Source: Citrobacter sp. Marseille-Q6884 (GTDB taxonomy: Bacteria > Pseudomonadota > Gammaproteobacteria > Enterobacterales > Enterobacteriaceae). From it: a stretch of DNA of 64,000 nt. Made by a program: the position numbers and the translations under genes. Position 1 is the stretch's first letter; every line of letters begins with the position of its first letter. Location of the stretch: assembly GCF_945906775.1 (NCBI RefSeq), contig NZ_CAMDRE010000001.1, positions 1,240,001 through 1,304,000 on the forward strand, given 5' to 3'. Of this stretch, positions 28,630 to 37,973 are shown piece by piece. The notes under the pieces are model-generated. The model was not told where the DNA came from, made no database searches, and saw only the letters and a program-made list of their open reading frames with translations.

Positions 28630-29615
28630 ACCAGCTTCCGGCGTGGTCGCGGGTAACAAGAGAGAATACAACTATGTATCACCTTCGAGTACCGCAAACA
28701 GAAGAAGAATTGGAGCGTTACTACCAGTTTCGCTGGGAGATGCTGCGTAAACCTTTGCATCAGCCAAAAGGCTCTGAACGGGATGCATGGGACGCGATGG
28801 CGCATCATCAGATGGTGGTGGATGAAGCGGGTAATCTGGTTGCTGTAGGGCGCCTGTATATCAACGCTGACAACGAAGCGTCTATACGCTTTATGGCCGT
28901 CGATCCGTCCGTGCAGGAGAAAGGGCTAGGCACGTTGATGGCGATGACGCTGGAATCCGTGGCGCGTCAGGAAGGGGTAAAACGCGTCACCTGTAGCGCT
29001 CGTGAAGATGCGGTCGAGTTTTTCGCTAAGCTGGGTTTTGTTAGCCAGGGAGAAATTACGACACCGCAAACCACACCGGTGCGTCACTTTTTGATGATAA
29101 AGCCTATCGCCTCACTGGACGATATTCTCCATCGCGGTGACTGGTGTGCGCAGTTACAGCAGGCATGGTACGAACATATTCCGTTGAGCGAGAAAATGGG
29201 CGTGCGTATTCAGCAATACACCGGGCAAAAATTTATTACCACGATGCCTGAGACCGGCAATCAGAATCCGCACCATACCCTGTTTGCGGGGAGCTTGTTT
29301 TCTCTGGCGACACTCACCGGCTGGGGCCTCATCTGGTTGATGCTGCGCGAGCGCCACCTGGGCGGGACGATAATCCTTGCCGATGCGCATATTCGATACA
29401 GCAGGCCTATCACCGGGAAACCTACCGCTATCGCTGATCTGGGTTCACTGAGCGGCGACCTCGACCGTCTGGCGAGAGGTCGTAAGGCGCGTGTTCAAAT
29501 GCAGGTCGAGCTTTTTGGCGATGACACGGCGGGCGTGGTGTTTGAAGGCACATATATTGTGTTACCCGCGAAGCCGTTTGGCCCGTATGAAGAGGGTGGC
29601 AACGAGGAAGAGTAG
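28626..29615 (+). CDS. fabY: GNAT/hotdog two-domain protein FabY (YiiD; MadA-type)
   Basis: 329 residues. The N-terminal GNAT domain (about 15-165) has the acetyl-CoA loop VQEKGLGTLMA; the C-terminal thioesterase-like hotdog domain (about 180-320) contains NPHHTLFAGSLFSLATLTGWGL and IVLPAKPFGPYEEGG. In E. coli YiiD/FabY is linked to fatty acid initiation as a malonyl-ACP decarboxylase; I rely on memory for that. Last gene of the yihX operon. Confidence 0.92.
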   Translation: MNQLPAWSRVTRENTTMYHLRVPQTEEELERYYQFRWEMLRKPLHQPKGSERDAWDAMAHHQMVVDEAGNLVAVGRLYINADNEASIRFMAVDPSVQEKGLGTLMAMTLESVARQEGVKRVTCSAREDAVEFFAKLGFVSQGEITTPQTTPVRHFLMIKPIASLDDILHRGDWCAQLQQAWYEHIPLSEKMGVRIQQYTGQKFITTMPETGNQNPHHTLFAGSLFSLATLTGWGLIWLMLRERHLGGTIILADAHIRYSRPITGKPTAIADLGSLSGDLDRLARGRKARVQMQVELFGDDTAGVVFEGTYIVLPAKPFGPYEEGGNEEE

Positions 29616-29653
29616 GGGGCACAGCCCTACTCATCATCCCCTCAGTCTGCGCT

Positions 29654-30568
29654 TCATTCGTGTATGGCAACACGCCAGGCGATATCCCGCATGGCACTTC
29701 GTGCCGCAAGACTGATACCTGCCAGTTGAAAAAATCCATGGATGACACCCATATAGCGCTGGCAGGTGCACTCCACGCCTTGTTCCAGGAACCGTTGATA
29801 TAGCGCTTCACCTTCATCGCACAGTGGGTCGAATTCAGCGGTGATAATGTGTGTGGGTGGTAACCCGCTGAAATCGTCCCGCCATAACGGACTGGCTTCC
29901 GGGTGCTTGAGGTCGGTATGCGGCAGATACATCTCGTAGCCGGACAGCAATGTGTCACGTGTGATGATGTAATCCTGCCCATTACGGGCGTAGCTCTCAA
30001 AACTCGCGGTTGCATCCAGCATGGGGTAGATCAGGATGAGCCGGGCGGGTTGCCATTGTTCTGTGGCTTTTAGACGTAATGCGCTGGTCAAAGCCAGATG
30101 CCCGCCAGCACTGTCGCCTGCAAGCGTGATGCGCCCGCGGTCTATACCCAGTTTTTCTGCATACTTCCAGATGATATTGGCCCCTCTTTCAGCATCGTCG
30201 TGCGCTGCAGGGTAAGTATGCTCTGGTGCGAGGCGATACTGCACTGCAATCACCCGACACCCGCTGTACAAGGCGAGTTGCCTTAGCGGGTTATCATGTG
30301 TGGCAAACCCACCACTGACAAAGCAGCCACCGTGATAATAAATGACGCAAGGTAGTGACCCCGTGGCGTTAAGGGGCGAAACAACGCGAAATGTCATGTT
30401 ATCGAGCTCAATATCTTCAACCAGTAAGCGAGTTTCTGTTTCTCCGGCCAGTGCCGTGCTGGCGATGTAGCCGGCTCTCCGGTCATCAATATTCTGCTCA
30501 CGCGAAGAGGGTCGTCCCGCTGCGATAAATGCTTCAACCAACTGTGCAATCCCGCTTTCCAGTGCCAT
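29654..30568 (-). CDS. alpha/beta hydrolase of the hormone-sensitive lipase family
   Basis: 304-residue carboxylesterase related to Aes-type enzymes. Oxyanion hole YYHGGCFVSGG (residues about 75-85), nucleophile in LAGDSAGGHLAL, the YRLAPEHTYPA segment, catalytic Asp in AEFDPLCDEG and His in VIHGFF. No signal peptide, so cytoplasmic. Substrate unknown. Its SD is GGATAGAGA. It stands alone, convergent with fabY, between genes that are adjacent or nearly so in E. coli, so it is accessory. Confidence 0.88.
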   Translation of the reverse strand: MALESGIAQLVEAFIAAGRPSSREQNIDDRRAGYIASTALAGETETRLLVEDIELDNMTFRVVSPLNATGSLPCVIYYHGGCFVSGGFATHDNPLRQLALYSGCRVIAVQYRLAPEHTYPAAHDDAERGANIIWKYAEKLGIDRGRITLAGDSAGGHLALTSALRLKATEQWQPARLILIYPMLDATASFESYARNGQDYIITRDTLLSGYEMYLPHTDLKHPEASPLWRDDFSGLPPTHIITAEFDPLCDEGEALYQRFLEQGVECTCQRYMGVIHGFFQLAGISLAARSAMRDIAWRVAIHE

Positions 30569-30767
30569 TTCTCTATCCTTGATCTGTATGAATATACAGT
30601 GTTATAGCCTGGATATTAGCAAAAGAAAATGGAGAATGTGGCCAGGACTGTGATTCTGGAAAGTGGCTCGCAAAAGTACATTAATCACCTGCAGCGCGCT
30701 TCTCTTTAGAATTTACCGGGTGTAAATTGCTCGTGTTTTAATCTTAAGTGATATACTGGAGATATAT

Positions 30768-31010
30768 ATGAGCGTGATGGCTGGGCTGGATATGGGCAGA
30801 ATTTTACTCGATTTATCAGATGAAGTGATTAAACGACTGGACGATCTTAAGGTGCAGCGCAATCTTCCCCGCGCAGAACTGTTGCGAGAGGCGGTTGAGC
30901 AATATCTGGAAAGACAGTCAAATACGACTATTTCCAATGCATTAGGCTTGTGGCAGGGCTGTGAAGAAGACGGTGTGGAATACCAGCGCAAACTGCGTGA
31001 GGAGTGGTAA
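30768..31010 (+). CDS. yiiF: ribbon-helix-helix antitoxin, YiiF-like (VapB role)
   Basis: 80-residue CopG/RHH protein (MGRILLDLSDEVIKRLDDLKVQRNLPRAELLREAVEQYLERQ), almost the E. coli YiiF sequence, with a C-terminal tail (GLWQGCEEDGVEYQRKLREEW) likely to wrap the partner toxin. GGAG six bases before ATG 30768 supports this start, eight residues longer than my memory of E. coli. Its TAA overlaps the toxin's ATG (TAATG). Expected to bind the toxin and repress the operon. Confidence 0.9.
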   Translation: MSVMAGLDMGRILLDLSDEVIKRLDDLKVQRNLPRAELLREAVEQYLERQSNTTISNALGLWQGCEEDGVEYQRKLREEW

Positions 31011-31384
31011 TGGCTAATGGGTCAGCACTTTTTGACACCAATATTTTAATCGATTTATTCAGTGGGCGGCGTGAAGCAAAACAAGCGTTGGATGCCTGGC
31101 CGCCGCAGAATGCGATTAGCCTTATTACCTGGATGGAAGTGATGGTGGGTGCCAAAAAGTATAATCAGGAGCACCGCACGCGCGTTGCGATGAGCGCGTT
31201 TAACATTATCGGAGTATCGCAGGAAATTGCCGAGCGAAGTGTTGCTCTGCGCCAGGAGTACGGGATGAAACTTCCGGATGCAATTATTCTGGCGACAGCG
31301 CAGGTTCATCACCTTGAACTGGTCACGCGTAACACAAAGGACTTTGCCGACATACCGGGCGTGGCGACGCCATACGAATTGTAA
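31010..31384 (+). CDS. PIN-domain toxin (VapC-type)
   Basis: 124-residue PIN ribonuclease. The acidic active-site residues appear as D in LFDTNILIDLF (residue 9), E in WMEVMVGAKK (about 40), D in LPDAIILATA (about 88), and D in TRNTKDF (about 107). ATG 31010 overlaps the antitoxin stop and has GGAG five bases upstream; an in-frame GTG at 31004 is less likely. Probably cleaves a tRNA or other RNA when free of antitoxin; the target is unknown. Confidence 0.9.
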   Translation: MANGSALFDTNILIDLFSGRREAKQALDAWPPQNAISLITWMEVMVGAKKYNQEHRTRVAMSAFNIIGVSQEIAERSVALRQEYGMKLPDAIILATAQVHHLELVTRNTKDFADIPGVATPYEL

Positions 31385-31419
31385 CGTGGGCGACTTACGC
31401 CGCCCGATACACAGAGCGT

Positions 31420-32349
31420 TTACTCCCCTTCACCTGGAAACAGGAACGGGTTGATGGAACTGCGGGCAAAGCCCTCTTGTTCCATGTGCGCGTCCAGCAT
31501 CAGTGAAGCGAGGTCGTCGGCAACGGCTTCCACCTTCGGGTCTTTTTCCTGATAAAGAATCTTCAGGTAAGTCCCACAGTCGCCACAGCTTTCAGCTTTA
31601 ATAGCCGCCTGCTCGTTATCCAGCGACCAGTAGTTCAGATCGCGGCTCTGCTCGCAGTTACTGCATTTTATGCGTACGACATGCCACTCGGTTTCGCACA
31701 GGTTGCAATGCAGATAGCGCAGCCCCTGCGTGGTACCGATTTGTACTACGCTGGAGACTGGCATCGAACCGCAAACTGGGCAGTATTGACGCTGTTCGCC
31801 ATATTCTGCGCGCGCTTTGCCAGGAATCAGGCTGGCCATCTGCGCCCAGTAGAGCGAGAGCGCAGCCCAGATAAACGGCGCTTTATCACTGCTGACAGAG
31901 GCAAAATCAGAGGCAAACAGCGCACTGGCCATCAGTTCCAGTTCTTGCTCTGAGGCTTTTTCCAGATTCTCGATCACGGCTAATGCAGGACCGCTCATTT
32001 CCGGCTTCAGCTCAGCAATTAACGATTGCAGCAGTTTTTGCCAGTGCTTATCGCGTGGCAGGACGTGGATATCCAGCGGCGGTTTGCCTTGATCGTTCGC
32101 TTCTTTGATGCGCGCGGTCAGGTCTACCTGCAGCGGATGGTCGTAAAGCACCACTTCCTGCGCATGGGCGATAAGCGCGGCAAAGCGCAGGTAATCACCC
32201 AGCGGGTTGTTTTCGGCCAGCTCGCGCAGACGCTCAGCACGGCGGTTATACAAATTTTTGAGTCTGGGGAACAATAACGGCGGAATCATATCCGCCGTGC
32301 GTTTCTCGCTCGAACCCAGCTCATCTTGCGGGATTATGCGAATACTCAT
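31420..32349 (-). CDS. fdhE: formate dehydrogenase accessory protein FdhE
   Basis: 309 residues, needed for activity of respiratory formate dehydrogenases, interacting with their catalytic subunits. Four zinc/iron-type Cys pairs in the C-terminal half: CPVCGSMP, CNLCETEW, CSNCEQ, CGDCGTYL. It overlaps fdoI by four bases (ATGA), so it belongs to fdoGHI-fdhE. Cytoplasmic. Confidence 0.96.
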   Translation of the reverse strand: MSIRIIPQDELGSSEKRTADMIPPLLFPRLKNLYNRRAERLRELAENNPLGDYLRFAALIAHAQEVVLYDHPLQVDLTARIKEANDQGKPPLDIHVLPRDKHWQKLLQSLIAELKPEMSGPALAVIENLEKASEQELELMASALFASDFASVSSDKAPFIWAALSLYWAQMASLIPGKARAEYGEQRQYCPVCGSMPVSSVVQIGTTQGLRYLHCNLCETEWHVVRIKCSNCEQSRDLNYWSLDNEQAAIKAESCGDCGTYLKILYQEKDPKVEAVADDLASLMLDAHMEQEGFARSSINPFLFPGEGE

Positions 32350-32981
32350 TCAGATGACTTTTCCTGTTTCTGGCGGACTTCACGGTACCAGCGTGGGTGA
32401 TGTTTCTTCGCCCATGAACGGGTAACCCATCCTTCCACCATCGCGGTAATGGTGCCTTTCACCCAAAGGGCGGCGTAAATGTGCACCATGATAACCACAA
32501 TTAACGCTACTGCGGCAAATGAATGCAGCATTAACGCGAATCGGATCACCGGGATTGAGAAAGCAGGCGCAAAATACGGACGCCAGATGATCACTCCGCT
32601 CACCAGTAACAGGACCAGGAAGATAATCGCCGCCCAGAATACGCACTTCTGGCCGAAGTTATAACGTCCCGTGTCACCTACTTCCTCGTTGACGACGATC
32701 TTACGAATATTCTTCGCCCAAAAGATATCATCCCGATTGATTAGATTGTGGTGCCAGTAACGGAAAAACATGATGATAAACGAGGCAAACATAATCACGC
32801 CGACAAACGGGTGCACAATTCGCGCCAGTTGCGGGGTGCCCATGATGTGCATCAGCCAGTTAAAAGACGGGAAGAGAAAGCCCATCCCACTCACTGCCGC
32901 CAGCACGAAGCAGAAGGCGGTGATCCAGTGGTTGATACGTTCCGGCGCCGTGTAGCGCACGATGGTGTCACGTCGTTTCAT
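32346..32981 (-). CDS. fdoI: formate dehydrogenase-O cytochrome b556 subunit
   Basis: Gamma subunit: inner-membrane diheme cytochrome b that passes electrons from FdoH to quinone. 211 residues with four membrane helices (ITAFCFVLAAVSGMGFLF; GVIMFASFIIMFFRYW; VFWAAIIFLVLLLVSGVIIW; FAAVALIVVIMVHIYAALW). Heme-ligand His residues are seen in NHWIT, WHHN and VHIYAA. ATGA overlaps at both ends. Confidence 0.97.
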   Translation of the reverse strand: MKRRDTIVRYTAPERINHWITAFCFVLAAVSGMGFLFPSFNWLMHIMGTPQLARIVHPFVGVIMFASFIIMFFRYWHHNLINRDDIFWAKNIRKIVVNEEVGDTGRYNFGQKCVFWAAIIFLVLLLVSGVIIWRPYFAPAFSIPVIRFALMLHSFAAVALIVVIMVHIYAALWVKGTITAMVEGWVTRSWAKKHHPRWYREVRQKQEKSSE

Positions 32982-33880
32982 TTGCGCACCTCGTCTTTTT
33001 CTTCATGCAGATTGTCTTCTTCCTCTTCCGCACGGTTCGGACCGACACCGACATAGTGGAAGATACTGGCCGCAAATGTTGCCGCGAAGCCGACGGCGGC
33101 CAGCGGTTTCCAAATGCCTTTCCAGAACTTCACGGTGGCGCTGATTTCCGGGTTCTCCGGCAGGCCGTGATACAGATTCGGCTTGTCGGCATGATGCAAT
33201 ACGTACATAACGTGCGTACCGCCAACGCCCGCGGGATCGTACAGACCGGCGTTGTCGTAACCGCGAGTCTTCAGCTCCGCCACGCGCTCGCCTGCCAGCG
33301 TTTTCATCGACTCTTTCGTGCCGAAATGAATGGCGCCGGTTGGGCATGTTTTCACGCAGGCGGGTTCTTGTCCTACCACGACACGGTCCACGCACAGCGT
33401 ACATTTGTAGACGCGGTTGTCTTCCGGGTTGAGGCGCGGAACGTCGAACGGACAGCCTGCGATGCAGTAGCCACAGCCGATGCATTGCTCGGACTGGAAG
33501 TCGACGATACCGTTGGCATACTGAATGATTGCCCCTTCAGCCGGGCACGCCTTCAGGCAGCCCGGATCGGCGCAGTGCATACAGCCATCCTTTCGGATCA
33601 GCCACTCAAGTTTGTCGTTCTGTTCCACTTCCGAGAAGCGCATCACCGTCCAGGATTTGGCAGTCAAATCGGCCGGGTTGTCGTACACCCCAACGTTATT
33701 GCCCACTTCATCACGGAGGTCATTCCACTCTGAACACGCCACCTGACACGCTTTACAACCGATGCAGGTGGTGACGTCGATAAGCTTCGCCACTTCTTCC
33801 TGATGGCCCCGCGCCTGAGGCGCGGGGGTGAACCCGTTAGTGGCGGAACGACGAATAATGTCTTGCGATTGATAAGCCAT
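32978..33880 (-). CDS. fdoH: formate dehydrogenase-O iron-sulfur subunit
   Basis: Beta subunit carrying four 4Fe-4S clusters. Cys clusters: CIGCKACQVACSEW, CMHCADPGCLKACP, CIGCGYCIAGCPFD, and YKCTLCVDRV...CVKTCPTGAI. A C-terminal membrane anchor (PLAAVGFAATFAASIFHYVGVG, near 257-278) fixes it to the periplasmic face. 300 residues, usual length. Starts 12 bases after fdoG. Confidence 0.98.
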   Translation of the reverse strand: MAYQSQDIIRRSATNGFTPAPQARGHQEEVAKLIDVTTCIGCKACQVACSEWNDLRDEVGNNVGVYDNPADLTAKSWTVMRFSEVEQNDKLEWLIRKDGCMHCADPGCLKACPAEGAIIQYANGIVDFQSEQCIGCGYCIAGCPFDVPRLNPEDNRVYKCTLCVDRVVVGQEPACVKTCPTGAIHFGTKESMKTLAGERVAELKTRGYDNAGLYDPAGVGGTHVMYVLHHADKPNLYHGLPENPEISATVKFWKGIWKPLAAVGFAATFAASIFHYVGVGPNRAEEEEDNLHEEKDEVRK

Positions 33881-33892
33881 AGGTCGTCTCCG

Positions 33893-36800
33893 TTACACCT
33901 TTTCCACGTTCACGAGGAAGGACTTAAATTCCGGCGTCTGCGTGTTCGCATCACCGACGAATGGCGTTAACGTGTTAGCGATAAAGCCTTTTTTCGCCAC
34001 ACCTTCGTAGCCCCAGTGAATAGGAATACCGATCGTGTCGATGTCCTTACCGTTCGCCTTCAGCGTGCGAATACGCTTAGTCACCACTGCCTTGGCTTTA
34101 ATGTAGCCGCGGTTAGAGGAAACCTTGACGGTATCGCCCTGAGAGATGCCGAGTTTGTTCGCCAGCTTCTCACCAATTTCCACAAACTGTTCCGGCTGTG
34201 CGATGGCGTTAAGCAGCGCATGTTTGGTCCAGTAGTGGAAGTGCTCGGTCAGACGATAGGTTGTTCCCACGTACGGGAACTTATCGGCTTTACCCAGTGC
34301 TTCTTCGTCGCCTTTAAAGATACGGGCGGCAGGGTTAGAGATAACGTTCGGGTGCAGCGGGTTGGTTCCCAGCGGCGTTTCAAACGGCTCATAGTGTTCC
34401 GGGAACGGACCTTCCGCCATCTTATCGATAGCAAACAGGCGTCCCATCCCTTCCGGCTGCATAATGAACGGCCCAACGTTGCTGCCAGGTGCGGCGGCAC
34501 TGTAGTCAGGAATATCCATCCCGCTCCATTTCGCGCCATCCCATTTCAGGATCTGACGTTTTGGATCCCACGGGTTACCCTGCGGGTCTGCGGATGCACG
34601 GTTATACAGAATGCGACGGTTGAGCGGCCATGCCCATGCCCAGCCCAGCGTATTGCCAAGACCGGATGGGTCGGCGTTATCACGACGTGCCATCTGGTTG
34701 CCTTCCGGCGTCCAGCTTCCGGCGAAGATCCAGCATCCGCTGGAGGTCGTACCGTCGTCACGCAGTTGGGCAAACGAGCTAAGCTGCTGTCCCTTCTTGA
34801 CGATGACGGCGCCGGTGGCCGGGTCGGTAATGTCGGCCAGTGCCTTACCGTTGCTCTCCATCGCCACTTCTTCCGATGCCGGCTCATGCGGTGTGGAGTA
34901 GTTCCAGGTCATGCTCAGAACCTGCTCAGGATTCGCACCACCCTGTTCGGCATACATCTTACGCAGGCGCAGGAAGATACCGGCGAGGATCTCACCATCA
35001 GTAGCGGCGATCCCTGGGGCGTCCGCACCTTTCCAGTGCCACTGCAACCAGCGACCAGAGTTAACGATAGAACCGTTTTCTTCCGCGAAGCAGGTAGATG
35101 GCAGACGGAAAACTTCAGTCTGGATTTTCGACGGATCAACATCGTTCGACTCACCGTGGTTCTGCCAGAAGGTGGAGGTCTCGGTGTTGAGCGGATCGAT
35201 AGTGACCAGGAACTTCAGTTTGGACAGTGAAGCCACAACTTTGTTTTTATTCGGGAATGAGGCGACCGGGTTAAAGCCCTGGCAGATATAGCCATTGACC
35301 TTACCCTGATTCATCATCTCGAAATACTGTAAAACGTCATACCCTTTATCCCACTTCGGCAGCCAGTCAAAGCCCCAGCTATTTTCCGCTGTTGCTTTAT
35401 CACCAAAGAAGGCTTTCATCATTGATACGAAGAATTTCGGGTAGTTGCCCCAGTAGTTCACCTGACCTTCCAGCAACGGTTTTGGCGTGTTGGCGGCAAG
35501 GTAGGTTTGCAGGTCAGGTTGTTTTTCGCTCGGCAGTGTCATGTAGCCCGGCAGACTTTGTGACAGCAGACCCAAGTCCGTCAGACCCTGAATATTGGAG
35601 TGACCGCGCAGGGCGTTAACGCCGCCGCCAGCCATACCCATATTGCCAAGCAGCAACTGGATCATCGCCATGGTACGGATGTTCTGCGCACCGATAGAGT
35701 GTTGCGTCCAGCCCAGTGCGTACAGGAACGATGCCGTTTTATCTTTCGCGCTGGTTTCTGCGATGTATTCGCAGACTTTCAGGAAGTCGGCTTTCGGCGT
35801 ACCGCAGATGTTTTCTACGACGTCCGGCGTGTAGCGGGAAACGTGCTGCTTCAGCAGATTCCAGACGCAACGCGGGTGCTGCAGAGTGACATCGCGTTTG
35901 GCGAAGCCTTTTTCATCCAGCTCGTAGTTCCAGCTGGTTTTGTCATACTTGCGTTTATCCGCGTCGTAGCCGGTAAACAGGCCATCTTCAAAACCAAAAT
36001 CTTCACGTACGATCAGGCTGGCGTTGGTGTAGGCTTCGGTATATTCGCGGTTAAATTTTTCGTTATTCAGCAGGTACAGTAAAACGCCTGACAGGAAGGC
36101 AATGTCAGTACCGGAACGAATTGGGGCATAGAAATCGGCCACCGCAGCGGTTCGCGTAAAGCGAGGATCGATAACAATCAGCTTCGCGCCGTTGTGAATT
36201 TTCGCTTCCATCGCCCAGCGGAACCCGACCGGGTGAGCTTCAGCGGCGTTACCGCCCATCACCACAACGAGGTTGGCGTTTTTAATATCAACCCAGTGGT
36301 TGGTCATCGCACCGCGACCAAATGTTGGAGCAAGACTTGCTACCGTTGGTCCGTGTCAGACACGCGCCTGATTATCGACCGCGAGCATACCGAGCGCGCG
36401 GGAGAATTTTTGCGTTAAATAGCCGGTTTCATTACTGGAAGCGGAAGCACACAGCATCCCGGTAGAAAGCCAGCGGTTAACGGTTACGCCTTCAGCGTTC
36501 TGTGCAACGTAGTTAGCGTCGCGGTCTTCTTTCATCAGTTTAGCGATGCGGTCAAATGCCTCATCCCAACTGATTTGTTGCCACTTATCGGAGCCTGGTG
36601 CGCGGTATTCCGGGAATTTGAGGCGGCTTTCAGAGTGGATGAAGTCCACGAGACCAGCCCCTTTCGGGCAAAGCGCGCCGCGGTTAACCGGATGGTCCGG
36701 GTCACCCTCGATATGGAAGATGGATGCTTTGGCGTTTTTTGCGCCGTCACCGAGGCTGTACATTAACAGTCCACAGCCAACGGAACAGTAAGTGCAGGTG

Positions 36801-36943
36801 TTACGGGTTTCGCGGGTGCGCAGCAGTTTATATTGCCGTGTTTCCGCTAGCGCTACGCCGGGTGCAAAGCCCAGTGCCGCTGCCGTGGTGCCTGCCATAC
36901 CGCCAGCGCAGATCTTAAAGAACTGCCTTCTGCTGACCTGCAT
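33893..36943 (-). CDS. fdoG: formate dehydrogenase-O major subunit, selenocysteine-containing
   Basis: Periplasmic molybdo-bis-MGD selenoprotein that oxidises formate. Read as one gene of 1016 residues through an in-frame UGA at 36356-36358 that encodes Sec196; the frame is open on both sides (ends DNQARV, resumes HGPTVASLAPTFGRGAM). Tat signal SRRQFFK at residues 4-10, then GMAGTTAAALGFAPGVALA. The N-terminal 4Fe-4S motif is CTYCSVGCGLLMY...GALCPKG. A SECIS hairpin follows the UGA. It relies on mobAB and fdhE/fdhD, all in this window, plus selABC elsewhere. Confidence 0.98.
36317..36358 (-). promoter_or_regulatory. UGA selenocysteine codon and bSECIS element of fdoG
   Basis: On the minus strand, the TGA is followed by CACGGACCAACGGTAGCAAGTCTTGCTCC. 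The stem GGTAGCA/TGCTCC with an AGTCT apical loop, at 36328-36344, matches the SelB-binding hairpin of fdoG/fdnG. Confidence 0.88.
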
Positions 36944-37092
36944 GGTTCGCTCCTTGTTTCGACATTGTCACGTTCCCTTCGCCTTTCGGTAACGCGAATG
37001 CGAGGGAGGTGGTTGTTATTTTCTTTGCGGACGGGACCGCAAAGGTCCAGAATTGGGTGAATTTCCCTCCATCCAGGAGGGGTTTGTAAAGA

Positions 37093-37110
37093 ATACCACA
37101 ATGTTGGTAT
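37093..37110. promoter_or_regulatory. inverted repeat in the fdoG-fdhD divergent promoter
   Basis: ATACCA-CAATGT-TGGTAT, an 18-bp dyad with perfect 6-bp arms and six-base spacer, 27 bases before fdhD. It may bind a regulator; none is identified. Confidence 0.4.
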
Positions 37111-37136
37111 GCGTGTTCCAATATGGTTAAAAGAAA

Positions 37137-37973
37137 GTGAATAAGATTATTCAAGAAAACGTCCAGAATGTGACGACTATTACAGGATCGCGCCAGTTGA
37201 CCCTCTGGAAACGCGAGGATTTGCAACATCCTCAGCCGGATGAGGTCGCTGAAGAGGTGCCTGTTGCACTGGTCTACAACGGGATATCACATGTCGTGAT
37301 GATGGCATCCCCGAAAGATCTTGAGCATTTCGCAATGGGCTTTTCACTTTCTGAAGGCATTATTGAACGCCCGCAAGATATTTATGGGATGGAGGTGGTT
37401 CCTTCCTGTAACGGGCTGGAGGTACAGGTTGAACTCTCCAGCCGCCGCTTTATGGGGCTGAAAGAGCGTCGGCGCGCGCTGGCCGGGCGGACGGGCTGTG
37501 GCGTTTGCGGCGTGGAACAGCTCAATGATATCGGCAAGCCGGTGCAGCCGTTGCCGTTTACCCAGACGTTTAATCTGGCCAATCTCGACCGCGCCTTAAA
37601 GCATCTGAATGATTTCCAGCCCGTGGGGCAACGTACTGGCTGTACGCACGCGGCGGCATGGGTACAGCCGTCAGGGGATCTGACGGGCGGACATGAAGAT
37701 GTGGGCCGTCATGTTGCGCTGGATAAACTGCTGGGACGGCGCGCGATCGAAGGGGAAACCTGGCAATCGGGCGCGGTACTCGTTTCCAGCCGTGCCAGTT
37801 ACGAGATGGTACAGAAGTCAGCCATGTGCGGTGTGGAGATCTTGTTTGCCGTTTCTGCGGCGACGACGCTCGCGGTGGAAGTGGCTGAACGCTGCAACCT
37901 GACGCTGGTGGGCTTTTGTAAACCGGGTCGCGCAACGATTTATACGCATCCGGAACGCCTGGTCGTGGAATAA
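37137..37973 (+). CDS. fdhD: sulfur carrier protein FdhD
   Basis: Transfers sulfur from IscS to the Mo-bis-MGD cofactor of formate dehydrogenases. 278 residues; conserved VALVYNGISHVVMMASP, GFSLSEGII, and the CxxC of TGCGVCGVEQL, which carries persulfide. The start is GTG at 37137 with only a weak purine-rich SD. Divergent from fdoG. Its final 34 bases overlap the 3' end of the opposite-strand gene. Confidence 0.96.
   Translation: MNKIIQENVQNVTTITGSRQLTLWKREDLQHPQPDEVAEEVPVALVYNGISHVVMMASPKDLEHFAMGFSLSEGIIERPQDIYGMEVVPSCNGLEVQVELSSRRFMGLKERRRALAGRTGCGVCGVEQLNDIGKPVQPLPFTQTFNLANLDRALKHLNDFQPVGQRTGCTHAAAWVQPSGDLTGGHEDVGRHVALDKLLGRRAIEGETWQSGAVLVSSRASYEMVQKSAMCGVEILFAVSAATTLAVEVAERCNLTLVGFCKPGRATIYTHPERLVVE

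Noticed and set aside
31386..31412. Hairpin between the PIN toxin gene and fdhE as terminator
   Set aside because: The GGGCG/CGCCC stem is short and has no T-run on either strand.
34016..35230. 404-codon plus-strand ORF opposite fdoG
   Set aside because: Antisense shadow of a strongly biased gene; no domain is visible.
33893..36943. fdoG as a nonsense-mutated pseudogene
   Set aside because: The UGA is at the Sec196 position, followed by a proper SECIS hairpin, with both flanks intact.
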